Shown here: one piece after another, positions 34,201 to 46,053 of the stretch
Numbering within the stretch: position 1 is the stretch's first letter
Layout: each line of letters begins with the position of its first letter
Source: Asterias amurensis
Taxonomy: Eukaryota > Echinodermata > Asteroidea > Forcipulatida > Asteriidae
Reading direction: 5' to 3'
DNA length: 64,000 nt
Assembly (NCBI RefSeq): GCF_032118995.1
Contig: NC_092666.1
Coordinates: forward strand, 12,288,501 to 12,352,500
Translations under genes and position numbers: made by a program
The notes under the pieces: generated by a model
Seen by the model: the letters and a program-made list of their open reading frames with translations, nothing else
Told to the model about the DNA's origin: nothing
Database searches by the model: none

Positions 34201-37200
34201 TCACACCCAATGCTTCTTACCTCCTCAGAGATCACCTAAGACCAGGAAAACTCTCGACTGCAGTTTCATCTCAAGACGTAGGAACCCGTCACGCAAGGCA
34301 CGCCTCAGTTCGCCACTCTTTGCCTGCGCCTCAAGAATCCGCACTCGGGGGCAGAAGAGGAGGGCGGAGGCCATCGAAGACGAGAATGTGAAGGTGTATC
34401 TTGATGACGAAGATGTGTTCCCAGTCAAGGAAGGACAGGTGAGTTGCTAGCCCAAAGAAAAACAAAGTCGCCCAAATTTTCTTACAATTTCAGCCCAACA
34501 AAGGCGATTGCCTTGGTGCCCTTGAAATGCTTACAGTAGAAATTGTAAGGTGCCCTTTCCCACAAGGAGAAAATGCCTTGGTGCCCTTGCCCTTCAAAAA
34601 TGAAGCATAAACATGCCTGCAATTGGTTTTTATTTAAAGGCAGTGGACACTATTGGTAATTACTCAAAATAATTATTACCATAATACTTTTCTTGGTGAC
34701 TAGTAATGGGGAGGGGTTGATGGTATAAAACATTGTGAGAAATGGCTCCCTCTGAAGTGCCATAGTTTTTGAGAAAGAAGTATTTTTCCATGAATTTGAT
34801 TTCGAGACCTCAGATTAAGAACTTGAGGTCTCGAAATCAACCATCTAAACGCACAACGCACACAACTTCGTGTGACAAGGGTGTTTTTTTCTTTCATTAT
34901 TATCTCGCAAGTTCGATGACCGATTGAGCTCAAATTTTCTCAGGTTCTGTTATTTTTATGCATATATGTTGAGATACACCAACTGTGAAGGCCAGTCTTT
35001 CACAATTACCAATAGTGTCCACTGCCTTTAATTGTATTTCAGGCCAGCAATTTTTCCTCTGGTAAAAGGCACTTTTATGAGGAAAATGTCAATTTGTATT
35101 GAAACCTTACAAAGGGCACCGCCATAAAGCAGATGGCATCGCGGCATTTCAAGGCCTGGTTAAAATGTGAACAGGTTTTTTGTTCTCTCTTTGATTTGTA
35201 CATGATGTGTTTCGAAATGTTGTGTTTGTTTTTTCACTTCTGGTAGAAATAAATTTATCACGTTTTGCCCTTTCTCTGGAACGAAATTCCAATGTGAACG
35301 GGGTTTTTTTCTTCTCCTTTTGATTCTGGTCAATTAATGTATTTAGAAATGACGTATACAAATTTGTTTGTTCTATTTTGGTAGAAATTAATAATCAAGT
35401 TTGGCCCGACGTTCAAGAAAGCGCCTGCCTCCGATGGCGATTCAGATCCAGAGTTTGAAATCTTTGAGGACGAAGAAGAAGATTGTCTGCCGACACCGAC
35501 AAAGCGACGCAAGGCACAGCGCCCCCTTGCGGTCATCAGACAACCGGAAGATATCACAGAGGAAGAACTGAATATGGTTGCCGAGTGCGTGAAGGAGAAG
35601 AAATACAATGCTGAAGTGGTAGGTCAAAGGTCATTTACTGTATAAACTATATCTGATTGTCGCCAGTCTTTGATTTTTCTTTTATGTTGTTTATGAGATA
35701 TCGCCCAACTCACACGGCTGGATGCGCACTTTAAGGTGAGGGCTACACTTAACGATTTTGGCTTTCGACCCAATTCAACTGTCACCAGGGGCATGTTGCC
35801 ACCTACATCTGGGGCTGAAACATGGTTCCCACTATGCAGGCATGTGTATAATCTACTACGAGCATGGTTGGTAGAGCAGAATGCACTACCTCCCCAACTT
35901 TTTACGAAACAGTTATGGATTTAATTGATTAATTGCCTCGCTCAAGGGCAAAAGTGTCATGACCGGGATACGCACCCGCACTCTGCTGCTGATAAGAGCG
36001 TGGAGTTCGATGAACTATAGACTAAAAGAGTGCGTTTATATTTGAAATTAAAATCCTGATTTTACATGTAAGTGTCTTTGTATTCCTATTTTGACAGGGC
36101 ACAACCTGCCACCAGTGCCGACAGAAAACACTTGATATGAAGACTATCTGTCGCTTCAGTGGCTGTACCGGGGTCAAGGGTCAATTCTGCGGGCCATGCC
36201 TTCGGAATCGCTATGGTGAGGACGCAAAAACAGCGCTGATTACACCGGTAAGCTACCTATCTGAATCTGATTTTGAATCTGAACTATAAACATCACACCA
36301 ACTTTTTGTAGAGGAGACAATAGATCTTATGCATATGACGTCATTTCAGTAGGGCGCCCTCACCCTGGTCAAAAGGAGATTGTTCATCGGCCAATACCGT
36401 GCGCCGCGCGTACAAATCTGTGCGTCTCGATTGTTTCGTCACCGTTTTTCCTCTAAGATGGCGGTAGGATGACATCAATGCATAAAGTTAGGCCTGGGCA
36501 AATTATTCGAATATCCGGTTAATGGCAAATAGGTTTTCCTATCCGTAACTGCGAATGCCTTTTTTTTCTTAACCAGATATCCGCATAGGGCGCGAATACC
36601 TATTTACAAACCGGATAATTCTGTAATTAAAACCGAGTAACCGGATATTCTTTAATATCTGAATATCCGCGGACGTCGGGCGACAACTGATATGAATGTT
36701 TTGTCTGAATCCTTATGAAACTTCTATTAAGACAGCATAAAACAGCATATATTAAGTATTTAACTATGCTCACCTCCGTGAAGAGTTAAAACAATGACAT
36801 TTCTAATGTAATTTGTTCAAAGATTACAAAAGTTTTCCTTCACGTAGAGTCAATCACGATCAAAAGAAAAAGCAAATCGCCATCTTTAAATTAGATCTGG
36901 TCATTTTATGAATGAACCGAGTGACACTGTCTAAAACTAATATTAAAAAAAAATATGATATTAAAAAAAAATATTTAAAACAAAAATTTTTTAATTTTTT
37001 TTTTTAAATAGCGCCCTCTAGCGGCGAAAAGACTATTCGAATATCCGGTTAATTTCGGATAACTGGCCAGCGGTATCCGAATAACAAAATTTCACTATTC
37101 GCCCAGCACTACATAAGGTCTATGAAGAAGTTCCATTATTTTAGGTTAGTTAACACCATAATGTGTGTCTACTTGTCAGGTTGACTTTGTTGTTTAGAGA

Positions 37201-40200
37201 TAGAGAATTGTCTTGCTATAATTCTACTACCGCGGAATAGATTTTTCGTAATTCAGAGACTTCTCAGTTCTGAAATGAACTGTCCTGCTTTTTAACTACA
37301 GTACTACCTTCTCTTGCAAGTGTCACGACAGGGACTTGAACCCACACTCTGCTGAACAGAAACACCAGAGTTTGAATTTGGTGCGCTCAATCGCTAGGGT
37401 ACGACGCTTACACAGTGCACTTAACACAGTTCACAAACTAAAAAGTGCAGCACTTCATGAAAGGTTGGCAAAGGTTATTTGTCTTTCCACTTTGGCGAGA
37501 CACGTGGGATTGTCTGAGAATCCTGCAATTTTTTTTCTTTTTGTAAATAAAACTGAACAAAACACATTTGTTCTTTGACTTGAAATCTTTCTATTCTGAA
37601 AATTACAGACTTGAGCAATTTAAGTGCTGGCAGCCCCGAGGGCTTACATGTAATGTATGTAGTCTGTCAAACCTGAGTGTTAGTTAAAGGGTTCAGGTAC
37701 TTTTTGTATGACACAAAATACAAACTTTGATAAATTTAAGTTAAACTTAAAAATTCTGGACACCTTTGGTAATTGTCAAAGATCAGTCTTCTCACTTGGT
37801 GTTTCTCAACATAATATGCACAAAAATAACTAACCTGTGACAATTTGAACTCAATTGGTCGTCAAAGTTGCGAGATAGTAATGCAAGAAAAAACTCCCGT
37901 GAAGTTGTGTGTTGTTAGATGTTTGATTTCGGGATCTCAAAATCTTATTCTGAGGTTAGGTCTCGAAAATCAAATTCGCTGAAAATGTCTGCATTCTTGA
38001 AAAATGCGTTACTTCTAGTGCTGGGCGAATAGTAAACCGCTGGCCAACTATACGAAATTAACCGGACATTTGAATACCTTTTTCCCGCCGCTAGAGGGCG
38101 CTGTAAAATATTGTCGTTGTTTTTTTAGTTTTTGGTTGTTTTTTTTTCGCTAGAGGGCGCTGTTCGTTTGTGAATGACATCTTATATGGGCAGATGATTG
38201 ATAATAGTTTAAGACGGTGTCACTCGGTGTCACGACTATGAAGATTTATATATCATACATCTTCATTCACAGTGAGTAGGGTTTAATGTTATGAACAAAA
38301 CCTACAAAAGTTTTCGTTGGAAATGGATATTATTCAACAAAGGAAACACTGGTACACTGTACTTCTGTGTCAGGGCTGGCTATAAATCCCAGAGGGCACT
38401 TTTACTAGCATCTGTTGTACTGAATCAATAACAAAAACTCCCTCCTATTAGAAACTTCATCTTGTGGCTTTCTCTTGGGGGTTTAGTTAAAACAAACTAA
38501 GTGCACTTGTTAATACCCTTTGCTCTCCTGGTACGCTCTCGGGTTATAACTTGGTACTCAAGCCAGAGCATTAAAGGCAGTGGACACTGTTGGTAAATAC
38601 TCAAAGTAATTCTCAGCACAAAACAAGTAACAAGCAATGGAGAGCTGTTGTCAAAGCAAGAAAATAGAATTAGCTGTCGCAAAATGCTCACCAACCAAAA
38701 GGACCTAAATAAATGCAAACAAATAATTAATAGCCCAGGCCTGATACTTCACGGAGGCAGCGAAGGCGATTGCCTCCGTTGCCCCTGGTCATTGCCTTGG
38801 TGCCCTTGAAATGCTACAGTACAAATTTACAATTTCCTCATAGGGTGCCCTTTACCAAGGAGAAAATGCCTTGGTGCCCTTGTCCTTTCAAAAACGAAGC
38901 ATACAGGCCTGATAGCCTGATGTTTCTTCACTATGAGCAGAGTCTTTCTTGAAGGCTAAATAAAAACACAACACACATAAACAAAATCTTTAAAGGCACT
39001 GGACAGTAGACACTCTTGGTAATTACTCAAAGTAATTGTTGGCACTGGAGAGCTGTTGATAGTAAAACACACTGGAGAAACGGCTCCCTCTGAATTAATG
39101 TAGTTTTTGAGGAAGAAGTAATTTCTCACTTAAATATTCGAGCTGAGGCCTCAAATTCAAGCATCTGAAAGCACACTTGTGCGACAAGGGTGTTTTTTTT
39201 TTCCATTATTCTCTCGCAACTTCAACGACCAATATTGAGTTCAAATGTTCACAGATTTGTACTTTTATGCATACATGTATGTTGGAATTCACCAGGTGAG
39301 AAAACTGGTCTTCGACAATTATTACCGAAGGTGTCCAGTGCCTTTAAGCATTACCAGACAATCAATTAGTCTGGTTGTTGGTACATACTGTGAGACCCAA
39401 GCATATGTACCTCCCAGCATGCTAGTCGCCTTGGCAACATGAATTTTGAATGATGAATGAGTCAAAAGTACAGCTTCAGTTGGAAAGCTTTTAGGTACCA
39501 CTCAGTCGGAAAGGTCGTCAAGTTTTTTTTCTTCTTTTTGAAGAGTACTTTGGCAGCTTGAGATGCTCGTCATCAAATGCTTCTCAAACTCACTCTACAT
39601 GTATGTTGCTAAGAAACTAAAACGTCTTAGGACTTACACACTTACAGAATCTTAAATGTTGAAATCACCTTTCGGCTGTTATTTTTTTTATTTGGTTAAA
39701 GGGAAGGTACACGGTTGGTAATTACTCAAAACAAATATTAACTTAAAAACTGACTTGGTAACGAGCATTGTACAGCTGTTGATAGTATAACACATTATGG
39801 GAAACGACTCCCTCTGAAGTAACGTAGTTTTTGAGAAAGAGGTAATTTCTCACTGAAATTATAAGAGAATTCTAGCTAGAAGTCTTTTATCTGAAAGCAC
39901 ACAAATTCGTCCAACAAGGGTATTTTTTCTTTCATCATTTTCTCGTAACTTCGATGACCAATTAATCGAGCCCAACTTTTAACAGGCTTGTTAGCCTATT
40001 TTATGCTTTATTTTTTTTTTTTTTTTTGTTGACATCCAACAGCGGAAAGCCGCCACTTACAGGAATCGTTAAAAACTATATGTATAAATATAAATATAAA
40101 TATGAATATAAATATAACAATATGTAATGTCACTAAAAATGACACAATTGCTTATGATGGGATATACATTTGTACCAAGTGAGAACACTGCCCCCGATTT

Positions 40201-43200
40201 CACGAAATTCATCGCAAATAGCGACGCATCGTAGAGTTTGCGAACTCCCCGCCAGACCTATAAGACACGTTGCGGCTGCGACGAGTTCGCAACTTACGAC
40301 GTGTAATCGGTCGCAACTTGCACTTGCAACGCGTCGCAGCGCTGGTCTTTGACAACTACTAAACGTGTACAGTATTTGTAATTACTCAAAATAATTGTTA
40401 GCATAAAAACAGTCCAGCAGTCTTAAATGAGTCCGTGCTGTAGTGAGACAAAAAGCCCAAGTCTCTATTGAGTCCACTATCGACACAGTCCAGTGATAAA
40501 CGCACTTGGACACTACAGGGCCCAATTTCATAGAGCTGCTAAGCACAAAAATTTGCTAAGCATGAAAATTCTTCCAAGATAAAAACAGGACTACCAGCCA
40601 AATTTCAATTTGTTGCATAGTGCTTGTTACTGGTTTTCAGCTTTTGTTTGCTTATAAATCCTGAAAATCACATGGAAACTTGGTTGGTAATCCTGTTTTT
40701 ATCAAGGAAGAAATTTCATGCTAAGCAAATTTTTGTGCTTAGCAGCTCTATGAAATTGGGCCCTGGTAATCACTCGAAATAATTGTTAGCATAAACAATA
40801 CTTGGTAACGAGCATTAGAGAGCTGGTAATAGTATAATAATAATAATAATAATAACAAGTTCTTATATAGCGCATTTCACAATAAACCGTATCAATGCGC
40901 TTTACATTAGTCCCCTGGTCATTGGGCCAATAAACATCCCTTTAATCTTTCTCAGCTCCCATTAGGGAGTATACAGCCCCGAGCTGCCGTGGCGCTCTGA
41001 AAGCTTTTCATTCACAATATCAACCTCTACCCTCGCAGGTACCCATTTATACCCCTGGGTGAAGAGAAGCAATTATAGTAAAGTATCTTGCTCAAGGACA
41101 CAAGTGTCACGACCGGGATTCGAACCCACACTCCGGTGAATTAGCACCAGAACTTGAATTCGATGCTCTTAACCACTCGGCCGCGACACTTTACAGTATA
41201 ACGCATTGTTAGAACTGGCTTCCTCTGAAGTAATGTTGTGTTTTCGAGAAAGAGGTCATTTCTCGCCCAAATGAGAAACACTTCAGGCCCGAAACCTTTT
41301 TAATGCATCTGAAAGTACACAAATTTGTGCAACAAGGGCGTTTTTTTTCTTTCGTTGTTCTCTTGGAAATTCCATGTCCAATTGAGTCGTAATTTTCTAC
41401 GATTTTTTTGTTACGCTTATGTTTTCATATTCACTGCCATATGGAGACCAAGAGGAAAACGGAAAATGGAACACACTTGGTCTCTTTACCATGTTTACAG
41501 GAATTCTAAAGACTGGTATTCCACAAGGAATTGTGTGTACAAAGATGAAAGGTTCTTAACTACAGCAGGCCTCAACCTTTAGCTTTAGAGGGGCAAGGCC
41601 ACTTGGCCTCAAAAGGCCAACTGTAAGGGCCCCAAGGCCATTTTCAAACCTTTATTTGTTGATGATTATGTTAATATACTTTCCACTGATTTCAAGATGG
41701 TGGTCAACTTTCCAACCCATATTTATTTGCAGCACTCGAATTACAAACTATTACCCCAGTAATTAACTTACCCGTTTTACCCCCCTCCCCATATTCATCG
41801 ACTTAATTAAACTCCCTTCTGCTCATCTGAAAACAAATAATTGCTCGAGAATAAAGAATTGTTGAAAAAATCATACAGAAAAAAATATTAAGAAAATTAA
41901 TTCCCTGCGTGCTAATCTGAAGAAAAAAGATCAATTAGTCTCTGGCTCACCACTACCCCAACTCTGCGAGACAAACGAGCCCCACCCACCCCGCGCCAAC
42001 AACCCACCAACAACCCGGAGGCTCAGCTAAATCCGATGATTTGGAAAAATATATATATATATATTTGTTTCCTTCTTTTTTTATATTTATAATGATTATG
42101 AGAATTAAAAACGAACCCCCAACCCCTTAGCACAAAATAATTTGCCTAGCATTTAGCTAAAGTTGTAAGTTGTATTGTGCATGCCGACGTTTATGCCACG
42201 CTAGACTGCGCTAAATAAATACTATACAAATGTAAACAAACGCACCTAATTAAAAAATGCTTCTAAAGTTGGCACTTTGCTGCCACTCTAGCCCTTTCGC
42301 CTTCCTGCTTATTTTTGCATCTTTTGTGAGATGGCATGCTGATTCATCAATAATGAACTTGATGGAGTATGATGATTTCCAAAATTAGGGCTCTGCCGTT
42401 ACCTCCATATAATCCGATATTGATGTTTTACAATTCCACGCTTAATGTGTGTACACAAACGAACATGTGTTTAGCAATGAAAACAAAGTCGCAAGGCAGG
42501 CAGATCACTGGTAGTGGTGGGTCACAAACATTAATCCAGTACAAGCCTTGGACACCAGCGAAATAGCCAGGGGAAAAACATAGACTGTATCCAGCCTCCG
42601 GCCGCGCGCGTCCCCCGCCCCATCCGCTACAAATACAGATCTCAATAGACAAAAATGCGTAATTTAGTGTAGGGACTTGTAGCGAGTTTATACATTGGAG
42701 TAGTCTGGTGCTGCGTTTTTAGTAGTAAACAGCTCAACTACGTTTGATATGGTTACCATGCCACGTTCTTGACACATTTTTTGTTGCACAGAATTAGAAG
42801 CATCATTGTGAAAACTAGTGTGCGGGATCGTAGGTTCCGAATTTTACCTCCATATAAATTAAATGGGTCACAATGTTAACACTAAATAACATTTTCGAAT
42901 AAATAATGTTATGGAATCAATGGAAAAGGGCACGACGGCCAAGTGGCCGTAAGGTACGTGATTTTTAAAAGGGCTTCACGGCAATTCGCTGGGGCATCGC
43001 GACAATCGCCGCTGGTGGCCGCTGTAGAGGTCGAGGCCTGCTACAGGGACAATGGAAAGACCACAAAGGATGCATCCGCAGGGATTATGTAGGTCCAGTG
43101 GTTAGACTGCAGGACTTGTAATTACAAGGTTGTGGGCTTGAAGACATAAAATTTAGATAAATTTCATCAAGAGTTTAAAAATATACTATTGTTGTGTGTA

Positions 43201-44061
43201 GCCTTGATTTCTTTTGTTATCGTGTATACTACCAGCTGTAACAATCAGAAAAAAATACCTACCTACCCTATTTTGGGGGGCCCGTTACGCCAACATATAT
43301 TTTTTATGCCTGAGTATTGATTTGTGCAATTCATAAGATAAAACAATTGTCCGCATGAGGGGAGATTGGCTGTTCCCAGCTTTGTGTTTATATTCCCTTT
43401 AATTGTGGGAGTTTGCCGAGTTCCCTCTGACAGGAAGAGCATCTTAAGAAACAAACAAAGAAATCCATTTGTTGACCCAATTAAATTTGTTGTTTTGATT
43501 TTTCAGGATTGGGTGTGTCCGCCATGCCGCGGGATATGCAACTGTAGTTTCTGCCGTAAGAAACAAGGACGCCACGCCACCGGGATCCTTATTCATCTAG
43601 CCAGGGAGAGTGGCTATACAAGTGTCAAGGACTATCTAGAAAAGTAAGAAAAGGAATTTCTGTCGCGAACATGTATGCCTCCTCCCCCATGCCTCCTTCC
43701 ATTTCCCGACCCCTTAACTCTAGGCCCCCCCCCCACTGTAGTTTCTGTCGTAAGAAACGAGGATGCCATGCCACCGACTAGTGGTTTTACAACTTTAAGT
43801 GTCAAGACTATCTAGAAAAGTAAACAATTAATTTCTGTCAAGTATACCCCCTTCTATGCCCTCCCCTACCCCACAACTCTATCCCCCTCCCCAACAACGC
43901 CAATTACTCCAACCTTATTTCATCCCCAAGGACCCATGACCCCCATAATGGCATGTCAGGGCCAGGGATGGTTTTAGGAATGAAATAACTGGCCCAGTGA
44001 CAAGGGGTAATAATGTATGATTGTCACCGAGTTACTGATTTGAGCGCGTCACAAGAGCCAA

Positions 44062-44100
<39 letters not shown>

Positions 44101-44462
44101 ACTTTTTGTTGAGAAGGGGGGGGGGACCACAAGATCGCAGGGCTTACTACTGGACCAGACTAATTTTCATCAGCCCAGAATCAAAACAAGAAACTTACAT
44201 GTCGTCTGTTTTTACATGAACAAGCCCCCCCCCCCCCCCACACACACACTCCAAACACAAGGGAAGATTGATGTTACTCATCTTAGGAGTAGTACACTTT
44301 GATAATCAACAGAACTGAAAAAAAAATAATAATTCTGGCAAGCTCACCCCATCCCATGGATGAGACTGGCATACTGGTGGGGGCGAGTGTTAGGCTTTAA
44401 AGTGTATACTAATAAGTATTAATGTTTGTTTTTCATTCGTCCTCAGGTTTTCAAAGAAGTAG
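31208..44462 (+). CDS. CDCA7: CDCA7 zinc-finger chromatin factor, 8 exons
   Basis: Exons are 31208-31225, 32415-32486, 33669-33737, 34229-34438, 35385-35618, 36098-36247, 43507-43643 and 44447-44462. All have GT-AG introns and keep frame, giving 301 residues. Residues 10-45 match the vertebrate helical segment ([16 protein letters not shown]). [13 protein letters not shown] near 67 matches the conserved RRNP-R-AR block. Acidic and basic linkers follow, then DITEEEL. The C-terminal zinc finger has 11 cysteines (205, 208, 219, 224, 232, 235, 255, 258, 262, 264, 267), including [23 protein letters not shown] and [17 protein letters not shown]7 recruits the remodeller HELLS and is needed to keep DNA methylation; this region is mutated in human ICF syndrome. 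The six-codon first exon (MATLRK) is less certain than the rest. Intron 6 is over 7 kb and full of transposons. Confidence 0.93.
31855..32140. mobile_element. Element with outer inverted ends and two inner hairpins
   Basis: Outer ends are TTATCACACAAGCGCGAGTG and CGAGCGCGCGTGTGATAA. One inner pair is TATGGCGCCACCACTTTTTC with AAAAAGTGGTGGCACCATAC. A second hairpin is GCGTCCCATATCCAACGAGG with TTGGATATGGGACGC. Non-coding, in CDCA7 intron 1. Confidence 0.65.
32750..32901. mobile_element. 152-bp MITE
   Basis: Left GGGTGTGTTCGTTTAGCTTC, right AGCTAAACGAACGCACCC. The inner arms CGACCCCG and CACGTTCGTCC are also paired. CATA occurs directly on both sides (32746-32749, 32902-32905) as a possible target repeat. 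Confidence 0.7.
33236..33440 (+). repeat. Dispersed repeat family M, second copy
   Basis: Same block order as 18521-18722. It lies in CDCA7 intron 2. The two copies share about 200 bp with small length differences in the poly-T tract. Confidence 0.6.
33945..34105 (-). repeat. (ATA)n-linked dispersed repeat, inverted
   Basis: GGTGCTTAATAATTGGGTCT, ACCTTGTTTGGTAGATACTT, ACTATATAAGACTTTGAT, then TTATTATTATTATTAG. It is the reverse of 340-510 and 5985-6135, and ends about 125 bp before CDCA7 exon 4. Confidence 0.6.
34488..35162. mobile_element. Family G element split by a family A insertion
   Basis: The left part has GGCGATTGCCTTGGTGCCCT to GAAGCATAAACATGCCTGC. Family A follows (34634-35031; TTAAAGGCAGTGGACACTAT to GTGTCCACTGCCTTTAA). 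The right part has GGTAAAAGGCACTTTTATGA to CATTTCAAGGCCTGG. CDCA7 intron 4. Confidence 0.65.
35940..36020 (-). repeat. SINE head fragment, inverted
   Basis: TCAAGGGCAAAAGTGTCATG, ACCGGGATACGCACCCGCAC and CTGATAAGAGCGTGGAGTTC match the reverse of the tRNA-Leu-like SINE head. Confidence 0.5.
36489..37111. mobile_element. hAT-like element with 8-bp target duplication
   Basis: Ends TAGGCCTGGGCAAATTATTC and ACTATTCGCCCAGCACTA are hAT-type. They are flanked by CATAAAGT (36481-36488) and CATAAGGT (37112-37119), 7 of 8 identical. Inner ATTCGAATATCCGGTTAAT motifs repeat in both arms. It is 623 bp with no transposase. CDCA7 intron 6. Confidence 0.8.
37318..37408 (-). repeat. SINE head, inverted
   Basis: AGTGTCACGACAGGGACTTG, AACCCACACTCTGCTGAACA and CAGAGTTTGAATTTGGTGCG are the reverse of the tRNA-Leu-like head with B box and A-box region. 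Confidence 0.6.
37745..38230. mobile_element. Family A left part cut by a second hAT-like end
   Basis: AAACTTAAAAATTCTGGACA starts an A copy that breaks off after AAAATGCGTTACTTC. There TAGTGCTGGGCGAATAGTAA begins a hAT end similar to the right end of 36489-37111, followed by CCGCTAGAGGGCGCTG twice. Confidence 0.55.
38573..39347. mobile_element. Family A fragment, hammerhead-type piece, family G and family A copy
   Basis: 38573-38655 is an A left arm. 38655-38720 is the AGAATTAGCTGTCGCAAAAT block. 38739-38916 is family G (CAGGCCTGATACTTCACGGA to AAGCATACAGGCCTG). 38990-39347 is an A copy ending GGTGTCCAGTGCCTTTAA. All lie in CDCA7 intron 6. Confidence 0.6.
39696..40380. mobile_element. Family C element with two internal insertions
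   Basis: TTAAAGGGAAGGTACACGGT at the left and ACTACTAAACGTGTACAG at the right. Between are a poly-T and TATAAATATAAATATAAATA tract (40010-40150), and a block beginning CCCCCGATTTCACGAAATTC with CGCAACTTACGACGTG (40190-40345). The latter resembles the inverted-repeat element at 61513. Confidence 0.5.
40518..40767. mobile_element. Family F inverted-repeat element
   Basis: CAGGGCCCAATTTCATAGAG to CTCTATGAAATTGGGCCCTG, with inner arms AAACAGGACTACCAGCCAAA and GGTAATCCTGTTTTTATC. This is the cleanest F copy. Confidence 0.75.
40836..41196 (-). repeat. Full-length tRNA-Leu-like SINE inside a family A copy
   Basis: Read on the minus strand: GTGTCGCGGCCGAGTGGTTA (A box), GGGTTCGAATCCCGGTCGTG (B box), CAAGATACTTTACTATAATT, then CCCAGGGGTATAAATGGGTA, and finally the AGCGCATTG and GCGCTATATAAGAACTTG blocks with a TTATTATTATTATTATT tail. 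AGTATA flanks both sides. The interrupted A/C-like element runs from about 40769 to about 41440. Confidence 0.75.
41560..43042. mobile_element. About 1.5-kb inverted-repeat element in CDCA7 intron 6
   Basis: Left ACAGCAGGCCTCAACCTTTA and right GAGGTCGAGGCCTGCTACAG are inverted. Subterminal AAGGCCACTTGGCC on the left answers GGCCAAGTGGCC on the right. The interior 41700-42900 is AT-rich with (AT)n at about 42047 and no coding frame I can support. Confidence 0.45.
43735..43842 (+). pseudogene. Decayed partial duplicate of CDCA7 exon 7
   Basis: CACTGTAGTTTCTGTCGTAA, GAGGATGCCATGCCACCGAC and AAGTGTCAAGACTATCTAGA follow exon 7 (43541-43668) in order, about 195 bp downstream. A middle block of about 30 bp is missing, there are several substitutions, and the donor has become AAGTAAAC. 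The copy no longer keeps a frame. It is a tandem duplication within intron 7. Confidence 0.8.
44040..44245. repeat. SINE tail and simple repeats
   Basis: About 43960-44060 matches the SINE 3' block (GGAATGAAATAACTGGCCCA, GATTTGAGCGC). Then come (ATT)n at 44060-44098 and poly-C with CACACACACA at 44225-44248. Confidence 0.5.
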
Positions 44463-44598
44463 CTTTCTGATCCGTCCACCCAAGTGAACTGTAAAGGATC
44501 CTCTTAATAGTCGGAGGTAAATAATGTACAAATTTAAAGGTTTTTTTTTCTTCTAAATTGAACTTTTCATATTATTGCCATAATTGTACTTTTGTGTT

Positions 44599-44604
44599 AT
44601 TAAA
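44599..44604 (+). other. Candidate polyadenylation signal of CDCA7
   Basis: ATTAAA lies 137 bp after the CDCA7 stop codon. This is a sequence match only. AATAAA near 46423 is a more distal candidate. Confidence 0.35.
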
Positions 44605-44924
44605 AACTGTTTGTGTATCTTTAAGTTTGTCCTTTAGTGAATGGACAACTGAAGGTATACTTGATTTATTATTCTTTATTGTAAATGTATTCAGTGTTTT
44701 TTTAGGGGGCTATGCCTAGCTTGTTATTTCCAACAAGATGTTGAATTTGAATTTTGGAATTTGAATTTTGGAATGTTGGCAACTGCCGTTTTTAATTGGT
44801 GAATGGAGAAATTTATTGTACAGAAAGTTAATATTGAATTTAAAAAGCATGGTCTAAAAGTTTGTTCATCATATCATGTAGCTAGAACTTGCACCAATTT
44901 TGGCAAATCAACTCCATTGCATGC

Positions 44925-45092
44925 ATGATGCTTCACAGAATCAACAAAGACAATTGCCTCCATGCCCCCTGGTCATTGCCTTGGTGCCCTTGAAATGCTC
45001 CAGTAAAAATTTACAATTTCCTCATAGAGTGCCCTTTACCAAGGAGAAAATACCTCGGTGCCCTTGCCTGTCAATAACGAAGCAAACATGCC
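44925..45092. mobile_element. Family G element
   Basis: ATGCTTCACAGAATCAACAA, CATTGCCTTGGTGCCCTTGA, AGAGTGCCCTTTACCAAGGA, then ACGAAGCAAACATGCCTG. Confidence 0.6.
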
Positions 45093-45355
45093 TGCCTTTG
45101 TTTTCCCAATGGTGCTGAGTTTTAAGCCATGCACAGCTGTTTTTGAAACTCAAATTGTGCCTTTTCTTCATTCAGTCAGTTATAAAAAATGTTTGATATT
45201 ATGTAAGACTGTTGAAAGTGTTCTCTTATGCACTGTTATAAAATTTCATATCATAAATTGTTCAATGATTTTTTAACTGCACAATTTTCAAATAATGACA
45301 CGCTTACTGCTTAGTTTGGTTCAAGGGAATTCGCTTTTTGTCTTTTATCTTCAAC

Positions 45356-46053
45356 TTAAAGGGGCGTTGCCTTGGATTGGGCGAGTTGGTCTTTTGAAAA
45401 GCGTTTTAAACCATTGTTATGAAATGCATGGTTAATTTAAAAGTAGAATATTATGATCAACACACCCATGCCTCGAAATTGCATGTGTCATTTTACGCTG
45501 TAAACTAACATGTTCGGTCATTTTATGGAGTCAAAATTTTGACTCCACAAAATGGCCGACTGTGTTTGTTCGCGACGTAACATGAAAATTGTGCAAAGTC
45601 TAGGCATATTTGTGTGGGTTGTGTGGATCATCATATTCTACTTTGAAGTTATCTATCCAACCATTATGCATTTCATAACAACGGTTTCAAATGCTTTTCC
45701 AAGACAAACTCGACCGATCCCTTTGAGCATCACAAGCATCTTGAAAGACACCGGACACCTTTGGTAATTGTCAAAAGACCAGCCTTCTCACGTGGTGTAT
45801 CCCTTCATATGCAAAAGATAGCAAACCTGTAAAAATATTGACTCAAAATATTGACTCAAAATATTGACTCAATTGATCATCACAGTTGCAAGATCTTTTT
45901 TATATTAAAATATTTGAGTGAGAAATAAGCCTCTCTCTCAAAAACTCACAATGTTTTATACAATTGAACAGCTCTTCATTGCTCATTACCAAGTAAGTTT
46001 CTAGGCTAATTATATATTTTTTAGCAATTACCGAAAGTGTCCAGTGCCTTTAA
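45356..46053. mobile_element. Family B then family A element
   Basis: B: TTAAAGGGGCGTTGCCTTGG, centre TTTTGACTCCACAAAATGGC, ending near 45725. A: from about 45742 (AAAGACACCGGACACCTTTG) to AAAGTGTCCAGTGCCTTTAA at 46053, with a triplicated TATTGACTCAAAA unit near 45837-45870. The stretch 46060-46700 shows nothing further except a few ACATG/TCACATG repeats and a poly-A. Confidence 0.65.

Noticed and set aside
44060-44098. (ATT)n tract as a CRISPR-like or regulatory array
   Set aside because: It is a simple microsatellite at a SINE tail. No direct-repeat and spacer array occurs in this window.
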